DNA of 64,000 nt. It comes from Sapria himalayana. Taxonomy: Eukaryota > Streptophyta > Magnoliopsida > Malpighiales > Rafflesiaceae. A program made the position numbers and the translations under genes. The notes under the pieces were generated by a model. It searched no databases, was not told where the DNA came from, and worked only from the letters and a program-made list of their open reading frames with translations. The DNA is taken from contig JAREIK010000343.1 of assembly GCA_029783825.1 (NCBI GenBank), positions 3,639,001-3,703,000 of the forward strand, in the 5' to 3' direction. Shown piece by piece: positions 1-12,900 of the stretch (position 1 is the first letter of the stretch; each line of letters starts with the position of its first letter).

Positions 1-199
1 ATCACCACCTAGGAAGTCATTGTTTTGCATACATATGTTAAAGATCATGCTCATATCTTAGTCTAGATTCCAATGACAAGTATCATCGTCTAAAGACAAT
101 AAATCTCGAATTTGGGTCTCATCAGATGCAGTCTTTTTAATTTTTAAGAATAAAATTATCGAAATATTAATATTTATGATTTATCAAATACTACATTGA

Positions 200-1700
200 A
201 GTGAGGACTTTATACATTAGGTAAAACCTCCTTTTTTTTTCATTATTTCATGGTATAGAGCACATTATATATGAGTTGCACCAATTATAGTGTATATATA
301 TATATTTTTTTTTTATTTTCTATTTTTGAGGTTAATAAAAAATATAATCACTATAGTGTGTGTGTGTGTGTGTGTGTGTGTGTACCTAAAACCCAAGAGT
401 ATTAGCATGGTATCAAAGTATCAAAAGCCATGAGAACCACATGGTGGTGCAGTGATGCATGACATAGAAACTTAGCAGTTGTCTGGTGCTAAGACTGCAC
501 GGTGCAATGATGTAATATTGGTGTTGGTGCATGGACTACATGGAGCAATATTGGTGTATGGCATAGTGGATTGGATGGTGAAATAGTGCAATTATGTGTT
601 GCTTGTGTGGTTGCATTATGTAATGATGCTACAAATTTTTTTATTTTAGTTTGTAAAGAAGTGATGGTGATAATCAATGTAAAATCAAATGGATCAACTT
701 TGTGAAAGTTGAAAGTAAACATTTATTCACAATGAAATACTTTGATGAACTTGAGAGTATGATTCTTGGGTCAAAGATATATGAGATACTTCTTAGATGA
801 TCCATCAGATGTTGATTTAGATGAGAGATTATGATCAAGTCATAATTATTAGATTTGTCGATGTCAATTGATTTGAATATTACCAGTAGAGATTATGATT
901 AATACATATATTTAGTTTTTGTCGGTCATATAAAAATGTTTAAGATTTAGTCACTTCAATGTATTCTTTCATAATGTTCACTTAAATGTTACTATTACTA
1001 ATTTGTTGACACATAGATTGACTGATCATGATGTGACTAAGACACAACCATGTTAAATGATTGATAGTGTGATATATGCATTGAGGAATTAGACTATGCT
1101 TAGAAGATTGAGTGACTAAATTCATTATATTTTATACTTGCATTTATTGAAAAAGTAGTATACTATGTTATGAACACAATTTTTCTCCTTGATGAAAAGA
1201 TACACTTAATTTTCTCAGAGATTTATCAGATGATAATTTGAATATTTACAGCTATACTCAAATCTTCTCCACGTAGTGAAAGTGAGAACTGAAAGGAAAG
1301 CTTATAAAAGAAAAAAATTGATACTAATTTGCTATTTTTGTGAAAGATTGAGACACAAGCAAAAAAGATGTTTGACTTTACATCCTAACTTACAGATGGC
1401 ATTTTGAGATTCAGAGGCTATACAACAAACAAGGAAATCTACTCATGTTAGATCTTCTATGTGTAGAACTACCAGTTTCGTTATACTAACTCAGGATAGA
1501 ATATTCCAAACTTCTTTTATTGTGGGCTACTAGCTATTGCGAAGACACTTCTACCTCTATTGCTATTTCTTTCTACTTTCTCAATTCAGACTCTAAACTC
1601 ATATTTAGAGACCAACACTAATGTCACAGGTAATCATCCTTCTATTTTCTCTTTTGTTGATATTAGAATCTTTAATATTAGTATTACTAATGACATCATT
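200..1700 (+). mobile_element. Ty1/copia retrotransposon relic (LTR end, PBS, leader)
   Basis: A tRNA-iMet type primer-binding site (TGGTATCAAAG, 408-418) follows AT-rich LTR-like DNA containing a GT microsatellite. After it come GTGCAAT-rich leader repeats (about 490-600) and then stop-filled sequence. Around 1440-1680 the text resembles the gag/protease part of copia elements, as does a similar stretch near 10.85-11.0 kb. No open gag or pol remains. Class is inferred from the PBS and order of parts; the outer limits are approximate. Confidence 0.5.
355..383. repeat. (GT)n microsatellite
   Basis: An uninterrupted GT run of about 14 units lies just before the copia primer-binding site at 408. 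It is therefore probably inside the retrotransposon LTR and not a host feature. Confidence 0.95.
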
Positions 1701-1889
1701 TTATGAGTTAGGAAATATATCAATATCAATGTTTGGTTTATTATTTTGATATGTATTCATTTTATACTTAAGCTTTGTCGTAATTTGTTTTTGGTCAGCT
1801 ATTTTGCTAAATGTACAAGCAAATACTTATAAAATAGGTAGAGATCCAAAACATTAAATAAAAATTAAAAAAAACTATAAACTTATAAA

Positions 1890-4800
1890 ACAAAATATTC
1901 CCTCTCAAACTAATACATTGAGGTCCAAAACATCAAGTTTTGTAAAAAGAAAAGTAATTTGGAGCCTCTTTAGGCCCTTTGTGGAGATAATTGTTGGCTG
2001 CTCTACTATCTAGAAATAAATTATAACAATAAAATTATTATAAATTTTTTCACCAAGAAAAAAATAGTTCACACCTATGTATTTTGTCCTTGTGTAAAAT
2101 AGATTGAAGATTATATGCCTTGATATTTGACTATCACAAAAAAAGATAATATGACAAAATTTGATATACAATCTCATCAAGTGTCGCATCCAAGTATCTC
2201 ACCGGTGACAGTCATCATCACCATAAACTCTAACTCTGTATTGGATCTTAAAACAGCTGTCTAACTCTTACTCTTCCAAAAGATAAGTTGTCTCAAAAAA
2301 AAATACAGAATTCTATCACTAACCTTCTCTTGGTGCATGTTGGTGCCCAACTTGAATTAGAATACTTGATTGACTGCATGTGTCTATTATCACTGAAAGA
2401 GATCATTAAGTCTTAGAAACTTCTTCACATTCCTTAGTGTGCAAAGAGTTGTACTAAGGTAAATTTACCAAGAAAAATCTAAGAAATAATTAATTATACT
2501 GATAATATATGTTATATATAGTTTAGTCATAGTCAAATAGTTAATCTTGCATGTAATTTTCCTATAAGTCATAAAGTCAATTAGAGAGGACCCATCATAA
2601 GTAAAATCAATATCAAAGTCTACCCATCAAGAAAATATATAAGTCTACTCAAGTCCTTCATTTGGAACTATAACTAAAAATATTCCTAAAATTAAATGAT
2701 TCTCAACTCATCTTCTAAAATCAGAATTCATTCACGTATAAATTCAACAAAATCACACTATTATCAAGATTCCTCCAAAAAAATAAAAAAAATATATATA
2801 TAACATACATTTGAAACCTAAACACAAAGACTACCTATGAAGATCTTGCAAATCAAGCCCCTTGTGAGTACTGCAAGTTGTACAATACATTCCACATAAT
2901 AGAAACTATATATAATTGTGCTACTTGAAACTCATGTTACTGCTTTAAATACACATCATCCTCATGATCATCATAAAGAAATATATTCTTCACATCTTTC
3001 TTGTGTATCGTTCATCTGTGAGATAATATTTATAAAAAATATCATACAAAGATCATTTTAATCACTTGAAAAAATATATCATAATAATTCAAACTATTAC
3101 ACCTTACTGAATCATCTCACAACAAGTTTTATCTTAAAATAATTTACCTTATCATCTAAACTTGTCTTCATAATGAACATCCACATGTAGCTAATAATAT
3201 ATTTTTGAAGATCATAATACTAGTCCTTATGTCTTATTGAAGTGCAGAGCATATATCTCTTCCAACAATGTTTGGCACTATCTTGGATGAGATAATATAT
3301 TAAAATGAACATGAGCATCTCAATATCATCATATGAAGTAATAAAGAAAATAAATAAAAAAATAAGATAAAAATAAGATAAAACATATGATTATAAGTAC
3401 AGGGTACAACTTCTATGTCATTTCTAGATAGTGATCAAAATATCAAGATCAAAGAGGCTGACTGTATGATCATGTGACTCTTCAAAAGGCTCGTCTCTAA
3501 TCTGAACATGCTGAATATGTCTCCTAATATAAATTATAGGTCTTAGGTTATCAAGTCTTAGTTTTTTGTTCAATATAAGTACTGGGGAATACTCATGGAT
3601 TAATGTGTCACCTAAACATAAAAGAGATTTTCTTATATGTAAAAACTCACTCTTCAGAATCAACCTTATATATACTTGCAAGTATAATGACTCCTAGAGA
3701 GTATCATACTATGGAATAACAAGTTAAGATGTAATCCATGGATGATTCTCTCTATTAACTAGTGATTCAAGGAAAAAGTAATAGGTTCAAATATAACTTA
3801 TAAACTTACATAATTCCTTAACTCATTAAAAATCAAATATTACTCAAAAATAATATCAACACTCACTAAAATCTTACCAAACTCTGATAAATAATATCAA
3901 TTCCATTATTAAATACTAAAGTATCCTTGGAAGGCATAACTTTAGGTCACATATGACAACTTATCTCATCTTTAAAAAAGATCAAAAACAAAACAAGCAT
4001 ACCCAAAAATTTTGATAAGCAAACAAATTAGTATCTCTTCAAGATGTAGTATCTGAAAAATATACACTTAAATATAATAGAAAAGAGCATCTGATTGATG
4101 AAGTAGATTATAATGCAAATCATACCTGCCCAAAAATATTTCAGAATACTTCTTCCAAGTAGAAGTATTCGAATTATATTAATTAGATTTTATTCTTTCT
4201 TTTATTAATATCATTCTATTGATATATGCCGATACAAAAAATTAGATATATAATTTCTTGGCCCATACAATAAATATTGAATCTATCTACATATTATCAC
4301 TTCTTTTTTTTAATATTTTTATTAATTAATTTTTTATTATTTTATTAAATATCTAAAAAATAAAACTCACATGTAATCTATCACAAAAAATTTATTCTCA
4401 AGTATATAATAAATAGTTATCAATAAAGATAATCAGATACATAAAGCCTTCTCTAGTCACATCTTTATCCCCATACATCTAAATATATTAGATCGAATAG
4501 GTCATTACTCACATCAAAATTACATGAAAAATAGAAAATTCTAATATATTTTTCTAGCAGACATAACTCATATTATATAGTATGCATACTGTTAATACTA
4601 TGATAAAATATTCTCGATTTAGTCAGTAATGTGTGACTAAATTGATAATATACAAGTAAATGAACCAAAACATTCAAATATTTAGAAAAAAAACTATTGT
4701 AGAAAATAAAACATAAGTTACCCTGCTCAATCTCAAATGGAGACAGCATCAAGATTTTCTGATTAGATAAACAAATATTAGTAGAAGTAAAAATAAAATC

Positions 4801-5900
4801 TAAATTAATTTGTCTAAAAAGATAACTTACTAAAAACAAAATAAAAATAACAATCATGAATAAATATGATATGATAAAGGAATAAATAATCAAGCCAAAT
4901 ACTATCATATCCAATAAATTTGGAAAGTTTTTCATTGGCTAAAAATATATTTTAATAATAAATAATAGTAAATAAAAAATAATTATCAATAATGTGAATA
5001 TTGACTCATCTATCAATAATTTAGTAGTCTAGAATATGAGTACGAGTAAGATAACCAAAAATACTTGTAGTTATAGGAAGGAAAGTATATGTTAATACAT
5101 TAGAGAAGAATTTTGTAATTTCATCTCAAGTGAATGTTATAATAAAAAAAGTTAGTGAAGGCTGCTAAATAACTTTGTCAATTATTTGTTGTGCTCTTAG
5201 TATCCTATTTGCAAGTAAAACCCAACAACTACTCTTAGTGTGATACTTCTTCCTATAATAAGTGCATTGTAGAAAAAATTTCTTATATTTGTATGTCATA
5301 TAACAACTTCCTCGATTAACACTAAAAGTGAGTTAGTATCACATAAATACTGGAACACCAATAATGAGTTGGTGTTACTCACAAATTTAACTTCCCTTGC
5401 TCCCTTTTTTACTCTGTTGCATGCACTATTGCAAGTGTTTTTGCATTCACTATTGCACATGTTGTTGAGTGTAGTGTTGCCCATTCTATTGTGTGCATTA
5501 TTGCATGTGTTGTTGTGCACACTATTGTACACATTGTTGCACAAATTATTGCCCTCACTATTATACAAACTCTTGCACACACTTTTGCATGAATTGTTGT
5601 GTGCACTATTGCACACACTATTACACAACAATAGAGATGACATGCCTATGGTTTTTTGCATAGATATGTACTCTCTTATTTTTTTGTAGAATTATTCTTC
5701 CTCTAGCAATCCTAGGATTTGTAATTCCAAGGATTTTGGCTCTAATAACATTTACAGCATATAATTTTAATAATCTCAATAATAATTATCATACAAACAA
5801 AAATTTATAAAATTAATAAATATAATTAGGATAGCCCACAAATTAGGTATTCTCATCAAAAAGACAAAAATAAAAAAAAATTGTAAAACTATAAATAAAA
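1890..5900 (-). mobile_element. Ty1/copia relic, minus orientation
   Basis: Read on the minus strand, a degenerate primer-binding site (5750-5739, 10 of 12 matching TGGTATCAGAGC) is preceded by an LTR at about 5751-5900 and followed by a GTGCA-type tandem leader (5635-5410). Integrase-like text sits at about 4520-4300 (reduced matches to the region where copia integrases read LDVWGP and FIDD). A purine tract resembling a copia polypurine tract lies near 1912-1898. Many stops and shifts are present, so it is long dead. Domain calls are by eye; the PBS and tract are the firmest parts. Confidence 0.5.
5410..5635. repeat. 12-bp minisatellite (TTGCACACACTA-like)
   Basis: About eighteen degenerate copies of a 12-base unit such as TGTTGCACACTA make long open frames in several phases on both strands, giving Cys/Asn-rich or Leu-rich peptides. 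These frames result from repeat composition and are not genes. The block lies about 100 bases inside the minus-strand copia relic, in the leader position after its primer-binding site. Comparable GTGCA-rich leaders follow the PBS-like sites at 408, 10345 and 19102. Confidence 0.85.
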
Positions 5901-7790
5901 ATACTAAACAATTGAACTATAATATTGTGTTTTTTTCTTCTAATGTTTGTGTGCAAAATCAGCAAACCATGCAGATGACTTTCATCAAATTTAACAAAAT
6001 GGATTGTAAATGTTTTTCTACACTCTCTACTCTCTAAAACCCCTCTAAATATTTTGTTACGACTAATCAACTAGTTGTATCCTCTTAACTTAGACATTTA
6101 TCAATGGATAAGTTAAAGATTATGAAATAAATTTAAAAAAAATAATTTTTATTAACTATGAGATATATTAATTAAGAAAGCATACTAGAATTTTCAATCT
6201 CATATGTTATGAGAATGTTAGTAAGGACTCTATATTCTATTCATTTAGATATTTAAAACTTTATAGGACTACAACACATGGCAGTTTGATATATTTTGTT
6301 ATTTTTATTTATAATTATATTAGATATATATGATTATCTATTTTTTAGAAATCTCAAATTTTATTTATTTTTATAAAATTTTATCAAATGATAAAAATGT
6401 AACTTGAATGTAATATTAAAATATTAAGAAATGAAAATACTTTGTAATATACTTTACATCAATTTTCTAATTTCTTTGAAGATGATAAAATAATTCATCA
6501 AATATCATGTAATAACACTCATACCCAAAATAAAATAGTTGAAAATAAGAACAAGTATTTGGTTGAAATGACTTATTATAGTTTTTTACTTTGTATTTTT
6601 ATTTTTATTTTATTTTTTTTTTATGTTTTAATGAGATCACTCAACATGTTAATTGCTCCAATCAATGTGGCCTTATTATTCAAGTTGTTATTAGAGCTAA
6701 TACCCTAGGAAAAATAAACTCTAAGATGTGCATGAGTGAGGACTACGAACCCTAGAAAGATGTGCACTTACAACATATCAACCATTGAAATCACATACTC
6801 ATTATGTGTGATAGATGGCAATAAGAGGCTATAGGTGTCAACACCGACTACATTGACATCATAGGAGGGATTATCGCCAAAATTTTGGTGATGGTGGAAG
6901 ATTTTAGCAGCAAAACCCCCATTCATTTTTTTTGGTGGTGTGCAAGGAGGCTTTTCCCTAATCCATTAGGGATTGGAATTTGATTTTTACCAAATTAGTG
7001 TTTCAAATTAAAAAACCCTAATTTTGTTCAATTGTGATTTGAATGTGTATATGTTTGAGAAATTAAAATTATATTTCTTTATAACTTAACAACGACAAAA
7101 TATACATCAATGCTCTTATATAGAGTAGCACACTAATTAGGACAGTCTACAAGTTGAGTGCTCTCATCAAATACAAAAATAATAAAAATAAAAGTAAAAA
7201 AATAAAAGTAAAATTTTATTCAAAACTTCAACACCTCCCTATAACTAATGCTTTAAAATCTAATGCACCAAAATAGGAATATAAATAAAGTATGAGTTAT
7301 TTTGAACTAATTACCTCACTAAGATAAACTTTACAGTAAAATAATTAAAAAAATATTATCTTATAGCTATCTTCACAAAAATGGCAATATAATTGAGAAA
7401 TATTTTCCTTTTGCTGATATAAGAGAATAGCAATAAAATAATTATGAAGTATTCTCTAATTACCAACTGAGAAAGAATCACAGTAAAAGAACTAAAAAAT
7501 AATAACAAACTTAAGAAGAATAAGAACCAATGGACTAGAATCAACTTAGAAAGAATAATAACAAAAGAATTAAAAATTTTAAAAATATTATCTCTTACTT
7601 AGGGAGAATAACGATAAAAGAAACTAAATAAATACTATCTAACTAACTTAAGGAGAATAAGAACCAATAAACTAAAAAATTTAAAAAATATTCTTTTCTA
7701 TTCAGCTTAAGAAGAATGATGACAAATGAACTAGAAAATATTCTTCCTAGCCCAATGAACTAAAAAATTTAAAAATTTAAAGAAAATATT
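5900..7790. other. AT-rich intergenic DNA with scattered LTR fragments
   Basis: No gene was recognised. A stretch at about 7048-7220 matches the minus-oriented LTR copies at 5751-5900 and 10346-10500, sharing the text CTCTCATCAAATACA. A plus-oriented fragment of the same LTR family (CACTCAACATGTTAATTGC) lies near 6635-6680. The remainder is simple AT-rich DNA with runs of small indels. Confidence 0.5.
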
Positions 7791-8485
7791 CTTTTCTAGT
7801 CAACAAATTACATGCTACCACAAATATTATGGCAAAATCACACTCTCAAGGTGAAAATCATTGCGATAAATGACACTTGCTTGGAAAGGGGAAACTATTC
7901 CACCAAATGTTCAAGCTCATTGATGATTTGGTAGTGAGCATTTGAATAAATAGCAAAACAAAATGCCACATAGAGCAGCACTCTGAACAAGGGGCGGAAC
8001 AGGAACATCTGATTTCTTGATGCTCCCTTTTGCATTCATGATCATATTAGCAAGGTCTTGGCCAATGAATCCACACACAAATCCAACTGAACCGTACAAT
8101 AAACCCTTATAACAGAATGTATTTACCTGCTGATTTATAAAAAATATACACCTTGAGCTTTCAGCCTCAAAAAACACTGCTAGGGAGAGCCCTTCAAGCC
8201 TGCTGTATGTAGCCAAACAAACCCTTGGTCATAGATGGCTGGCCAATACAAGCATATGGAGCAAGCATACTCACCAAGGCAATGTCAATCACAATGCCAA
8301 CCAATAGATCAGCAACACATAACTCAAATTCAGACCAGAAATTCTTCTGTCTTTTCTTAACTTCCGCAAATGTTGCACAACAAGAATCAATAACAACCTG
8401 TCCCAACTTCGAACAGAAATGAAGGATCCACTTGCATTCACGCAACATGGAACAGTACTTGATCAGAAACCCAAGCTGCCACTAT

Positions 8486-9330
8486 CTATGTTGCACGGAT
8501 ACGCCTAGGAACTGCCGTGTCCACGTGTCGGACACGTGGACACGGCAACACGGGTCAGACACGCATCGGATACGTGTCCGATACGCCACGTGGCATATCG
8601 GACACAAATCCGTATGTGATACGCCACGTGGCGTATCGGATACACATCAAAGATGTATCCGACACGTTTTTCGGAAACAGTCGTCGTTAACAACAGACGC
8701 GTCATTTACCAACCGACGCATTTTTACGATTCTAACGCGTCGGAAATACATTATATATTAACGATTACTCCTACATCTCCAACAAATTGAGGAGCACACC
8801 GCCGACAGTGAGTTGCCGACAAGCCAATTGCGGGAAATAGTTGTCAATTGTCATTGCGTCAAACGGGAAGGGGAGGAGCACACCGCTGAGGCGCCGACAG
8901 TACCTAAGGTAACCTAATTCTATAAAGGGAATGAGGGGTTTTGGAATCTATATCGGGAGGGGGGAGAGTTCGAAAATCGAAACTGTAAAGGGAGGGTGGG
9001 GGGTGCGAGAGGGGAGAGAATGTTCGAGAGGGGGGAGGGTGTTAGAGGGTTTAAATTTTTTTTACATTATTTTAAAATACAGAATTTTAAATTATTTTAA
9101 AATACAGAATTTTAAGTTATTTTAAAATACAATATTTTAAATTATTTTAAAATACAGTATTTTAAATTATTTTAAAATACATAATATTTATAATTAATAA
9201 TTTTTATTTTTAATTTTATTTTTTTTATCATGACGTATCCTAGTCGTATCCGTATCCTAGTTTTTTAGAATTTGCTGTGTCTCCGTATCCTGCCGTGTCG
9301 TATCCCCGTGTCTGTATCCGTGCAACATAG
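8486..9330. mobile_element. Non-autonomous hAT element, 845 bp, perfect TSD
   Basis: The ends are perfect inverted repeats over 17 bases (CTATGTTGCACGGATAC). Each side carries the 8-bp target duplication GCCACTAT (8478-8485 and 9331-9338), the length expected of hAT elements. Both subterminal regions are crowded with GGATACG and GACACGG motifs. No transposase is present; the interior holds GC-rich spacer sequence and a 25-bp tandem repeat. The right subterminal about 100 bases, inverted, match the end of the transposase-bearing element at 62991 closely, so this is a derivative of that family. Confidence 0.95.
9060..9185. repeat. Tandem repeat inside the hAT derivative
   Basis: About five copies of a 25-base AT-rich unit built on ATTATTTTAAAATACAGAAT lie between the G-rich spacer and the right subterminal region of the 845-bp hAT element. 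Copies differ by a few substitutions. Confidence 0.85.
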
Positions 9331-9959
9331 GCCACTATGATCTAAATATCAAAAGAGAAACATCTCGAGTATTCCAGTAGTTTTTTGCTGCCTCCAACAT
9401 ATGGTCTGGAAGCTCCACGACCTGAACTCTTGCTCAATGTCATCATATCGTGTATTAGCTTTACCACCAAAATCACCATTTCCACCAGAACCAGTCCCAT
9501 CAAAGATTGATGCATTGTCATTTTCCATATCCAAATTAAAATTCTAGCCCTAACGATTGCATGTAACCAAACGTATGCTTCTTCAGAGAAGTTAAGTTCA
9601 AGGACATTTAGGAGTGAATCTGACAATGAATCAAGAGGTGAAGAAAATCAGAGCAAGGGGCAAAGACAAGAAGTTGCCTTCACTAAGTGACGACACTAGT
9701 TACTGTGGCATCAATGCCAACACAACTTCAACGTCAGTGATTCCCACAGTATGACATTACCTCAATGTCGATGCATTGGTCAACAATAAGATCAAACAAC
9801 CAGAATTGTGGTACAAGGATGAAAGAACCAATACAAAAACAAACAAGGAACTGATATCCATGAGCAATATGAATGGCTTCTCTTAGAATTACCCCACCAG
9901 CTCCAGGCTTGCATGACAATTCTACACACACAAGTAGTAAATCCATAATGCCCATTATA

Positions 9960-10520
9960 TAGCCAACATCACTAGGGTAGGGTTAAAAAACATTCACGGC
10001 TACTATGACTTTAATTTGCCATTGATGTTGCTGTTTTTAACAGCAATCATTTTTTTTTAACTTTCACAATTGCACGCACTGTTATGCACACTTTTGCGCG
10101 AACAGTTAGATACTACAGTGGGTATACACATATATTGTGTGCACACTTACATGCACAATTCCACGCACAATTGCACAAAAGTAACAATGGCATGTCTAGT
10201 GTTTCTGGCGCGACTATCTCTCCTTCCGCTCACTTTTTTTTATTTTTGTGGCACACAATAGGTATGCACCCTCTCCCTTAGGACCTACATACCTCTTTCT
10301 TATATAGGAAATATATGCCCTATAATTGTTACCGCTTTGATATCATATTGAAGTTTGAGAGAATAAAACTAGATGTCTTTTAACTTTACTACAAAATAAC
10401 ATATATCAATATCATTATATAGAGAAATACATTGATTGAGACAGCTCACATATTAGATTCTCTCATCAAATACATAAATAATAATAAAAGTAGAAAATAA
10501 ACTTTTTTTTTAATTCAAGA
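9960..10520 (-). mobile_element. Copia LTR and leader fragment, minus orientation
   Basis: A degenerate primer-binding site reads on the minus strand at 10345-10334 (10 of 12 matching the tRNA-iMet site). The LTR lies on its high-coordinate side (10346-10500), sharing text with 5751-5900 and 7048-7220. On its other side is a GTGCA-rich leader (about 10170-10065). Internal sequence beyond about 9960 is lost, apparently at a junction with the RETICULATA pseudogene region. The small open frames here are repeat by-products. Confidence 0.5.
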
Positions 10521-12900
10521 AATTATTTATGGACAACTTGCTTATGGAGAGAGACATATAGTGAAATACAAGAGAGGTTTCTCATGTTATACATGTTGGA
10601 AGTCAAAAGAGTGCTAGTCATTGAAAAGATATGGACAGGAGAGTCTTAGTTCAGTATACATACTATAAAAAATTGAGCGACACTTGAGATAGTTATATGG
10701 TATTATTTCCAAAGAAAAGATAAGAGTACTACAGATAATTAAGGAAAACATATTGGCTATCAGATCTATCCAATGATCCCTACGGCCCACAGTATTATCT
10801 CACCATAACTCCTAATGATGAAGGATATTCAGGATTTACCCCAGCATGAGAATGACAAATCCTTCCATGTGTACTACAGCTTCCACAACCACACTTTTCT
10901 CTTCACACTCTTAGATTGTAGACTCACAAGTTACCACTCATATTATAGGTAATCACTTCTTCTTTACCACTCAATGGTAATCCTTCAAAAGTTATTTGAT
11001 ATGATAATATTAATCTTGATCATTTATTTCTTCCACATATTTTGTTCATCAATTGTCCTATTAGTCTCTTTTCTAGAAATTATCTATCCAAACAGTTAAA
11101 TTCTAACTTATTACTCCTATTGGTGTTTATATGCATAATCAAAAATTTCTGACAAATTTCTTTGAGACCGAGCATGATGAATTATATCTCATCATGGATA
11201 TGGTAGAATCTACTGCTAGATGTTTGAGTGTATTGAATATTTTACTTGTATATTTCCAACTTAATCACTTATTACTAGCTAAGTTGAGAATTCATTACAC
11301 GAGTCTGAAATATATTTATATCCTAGAGTACGAGGTGTATCAAATAACAAAGCATATCATGGCTTCACATCTACTTGTCAAACTAATGTGAAAAAGGATT
11401 CACTAGATATAATATACTAAAACAAATGGGGATCTAGTAAAAATAAGACTCAAGAGAATTTTAAGTATTTTGTTACTTTTATTGATAATTATTTTTATTT
11501 TACTTAAGTATTTTTTTTGTGTCTAATCAAAATTTTTTCTTTATTTTAAATATTGTATATAATAATAAAAAACTCAATTTGATATAAATATTTAAAAAAT
11601 AAGAAATAACAATGTATTAGAATATATATCAAATAGCTTCAATACTTACTATATGAATCACAAGATTATATATCATACTTGTGTCAACATACCCCATAAA
11701 TTATGATTATAAAAAAAATAGATATTTGATTGAAATAACTCAAACTCTCTTCTTTAGAATAAATATTTTAAAGTATTTTTTGCGAAATATCATTTTAATT
11801 GCAAATTATTGTATTAATCCTCTATCCTTTCCATACTATCATATCAACTAGCCAACCTCTTATGTCTTTGAGAATACTTGTTTTGTATACAATCTCTCCT
11901 TATGATGAGATAAGATAGCACCTAAAGCCTTAAGATGTGACTTTCTTGGATACTTCAGTATTAAAAAATATATAAATATTTTTTACCAAGATTTTATAGG
12001 ATGTTTGTGAGTGATGATATGATATTTTTTAAGCAAGTGTAGTTTTTTAGAAAACTTAAGAATAGTGTCAATCCATAAATTGCACATAAATCTAGTACTT
12101 TATTTTCTCACATTTAGTTCCACCTCAATCACTTATTAATAAAAAAAGTCACATATCAGCTATATCTAAACTTATTGAACAAAAGTATAATGATACTCTT
12201 ATGGAAGTCATCATACATACTAACAAGTTCAGATCAAATCAATTCTAATGAGAATTAAGTTTCCCAAGAATTGAAATCTTTTTTGAATCTAGATGACACC
12301 GTAATCCACAAATCAACACTAGTACATGCTCATGATAAGTCAAAAGTTTGAAGACTTGACAACCCAAGACTTATAGAGTATAATATGTGAAGGAAACGTA
12401 CTATCACAAACTTAGTTACAATATGCAATCTACTCATATCAAATATGAGTTTACCAAGTTGTAAGATAATCATACAAGCAACCCATCTAATTTTGTTCTT
12501 CTAATCACCCTCTGAAAGGAACACAAAAGTTGTATTTAGCACTCAATATCATAATTTTTGTTGTATTCATGTCTTCTTTTTTATTTTATTATTTTTATTT
12601 TTTCTCTTGAAAGATATTAAAATACTCAAATCTTCTTCTGAAATATTATCTCATCCATACTATGATTAAAGAGAGAGCACAGCAGATAAAACACAAAGAG
12701 AAAGATTATTTCTTCCTCAATAATGAAATATTATAACATATATTCAGAATTAGAGCATCTAGCAAACATCTTCGTGAAAGTATTGAAAATGTCTCACCAT
12801 ATATATCTCTCCTTCAAGCTTGATATTCTAGAATTTATGCACCAACTTAAAGAGAGTGTTGCAATTTACAACTTTATATTTTTGATTTACTTTTTTTTTT
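10520..12900 (+). mobile_element. Decayed copia-like internal sequence
   Basis: Text resembling copia gag and protease/integrase occurs around 10580-11400 on the plus strand, with a possible zinc-knuckle remnant near 10590 and a stretch like that at 1440-1680. Everything is broken by stops. From about 11460 to 12900 I see only AT-rich sequence with no recognisable domain; a fragment of the common LTR motif appears near 12915. Confidence 0.35.

Larger units (their letters stand above)
7790..9560 (-). pseudogene. RETICULATA-like (DUF3411) pseudogene, split by a hAT insertion
   Basis: The minus strand encodes, in pieces, the conserved core of the plastid-envelope RETICULATA family: KTTGILEMFLF before the insertion; then IDSCCATFAEV, FWSEFEL, ADLLVG and MLAPYACIGQPS (about 8448-8194); then YKGLLYGSVGFVCG, IGQDLAN and KSDVPVPPLVQSAAL (about 8190-7960); and finally decayed text ending near FVD (about 7808-7799). 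There are several frameshifts and internal stops. No intron is visible across the segment, so it may be a processed copy or a single large exon. An 845-bp hAT element at 8486-9330 interrupts it; homology to the family resumes on both sides. Family members affect leaf mesophyll and plastid function; this copy is very unlikely to make protein. Confidence 0.8.

Noticed and set aside
4573..4935. 120-aa frame that looks like a multi-pass membrane protein
   Set aside because: AT-rich DNA gives Phe/Ile/Leu-rich translations; the position falls inside a minus-strand copia relic.
5296..5689. Cys/Asn-rich 121-aa and Leu-rich 106-aa open frames on opposite strands
   Set aside because: They come from a 12-bp minisatellite whose length is a multiple of three, which keeps frames open in several phases.
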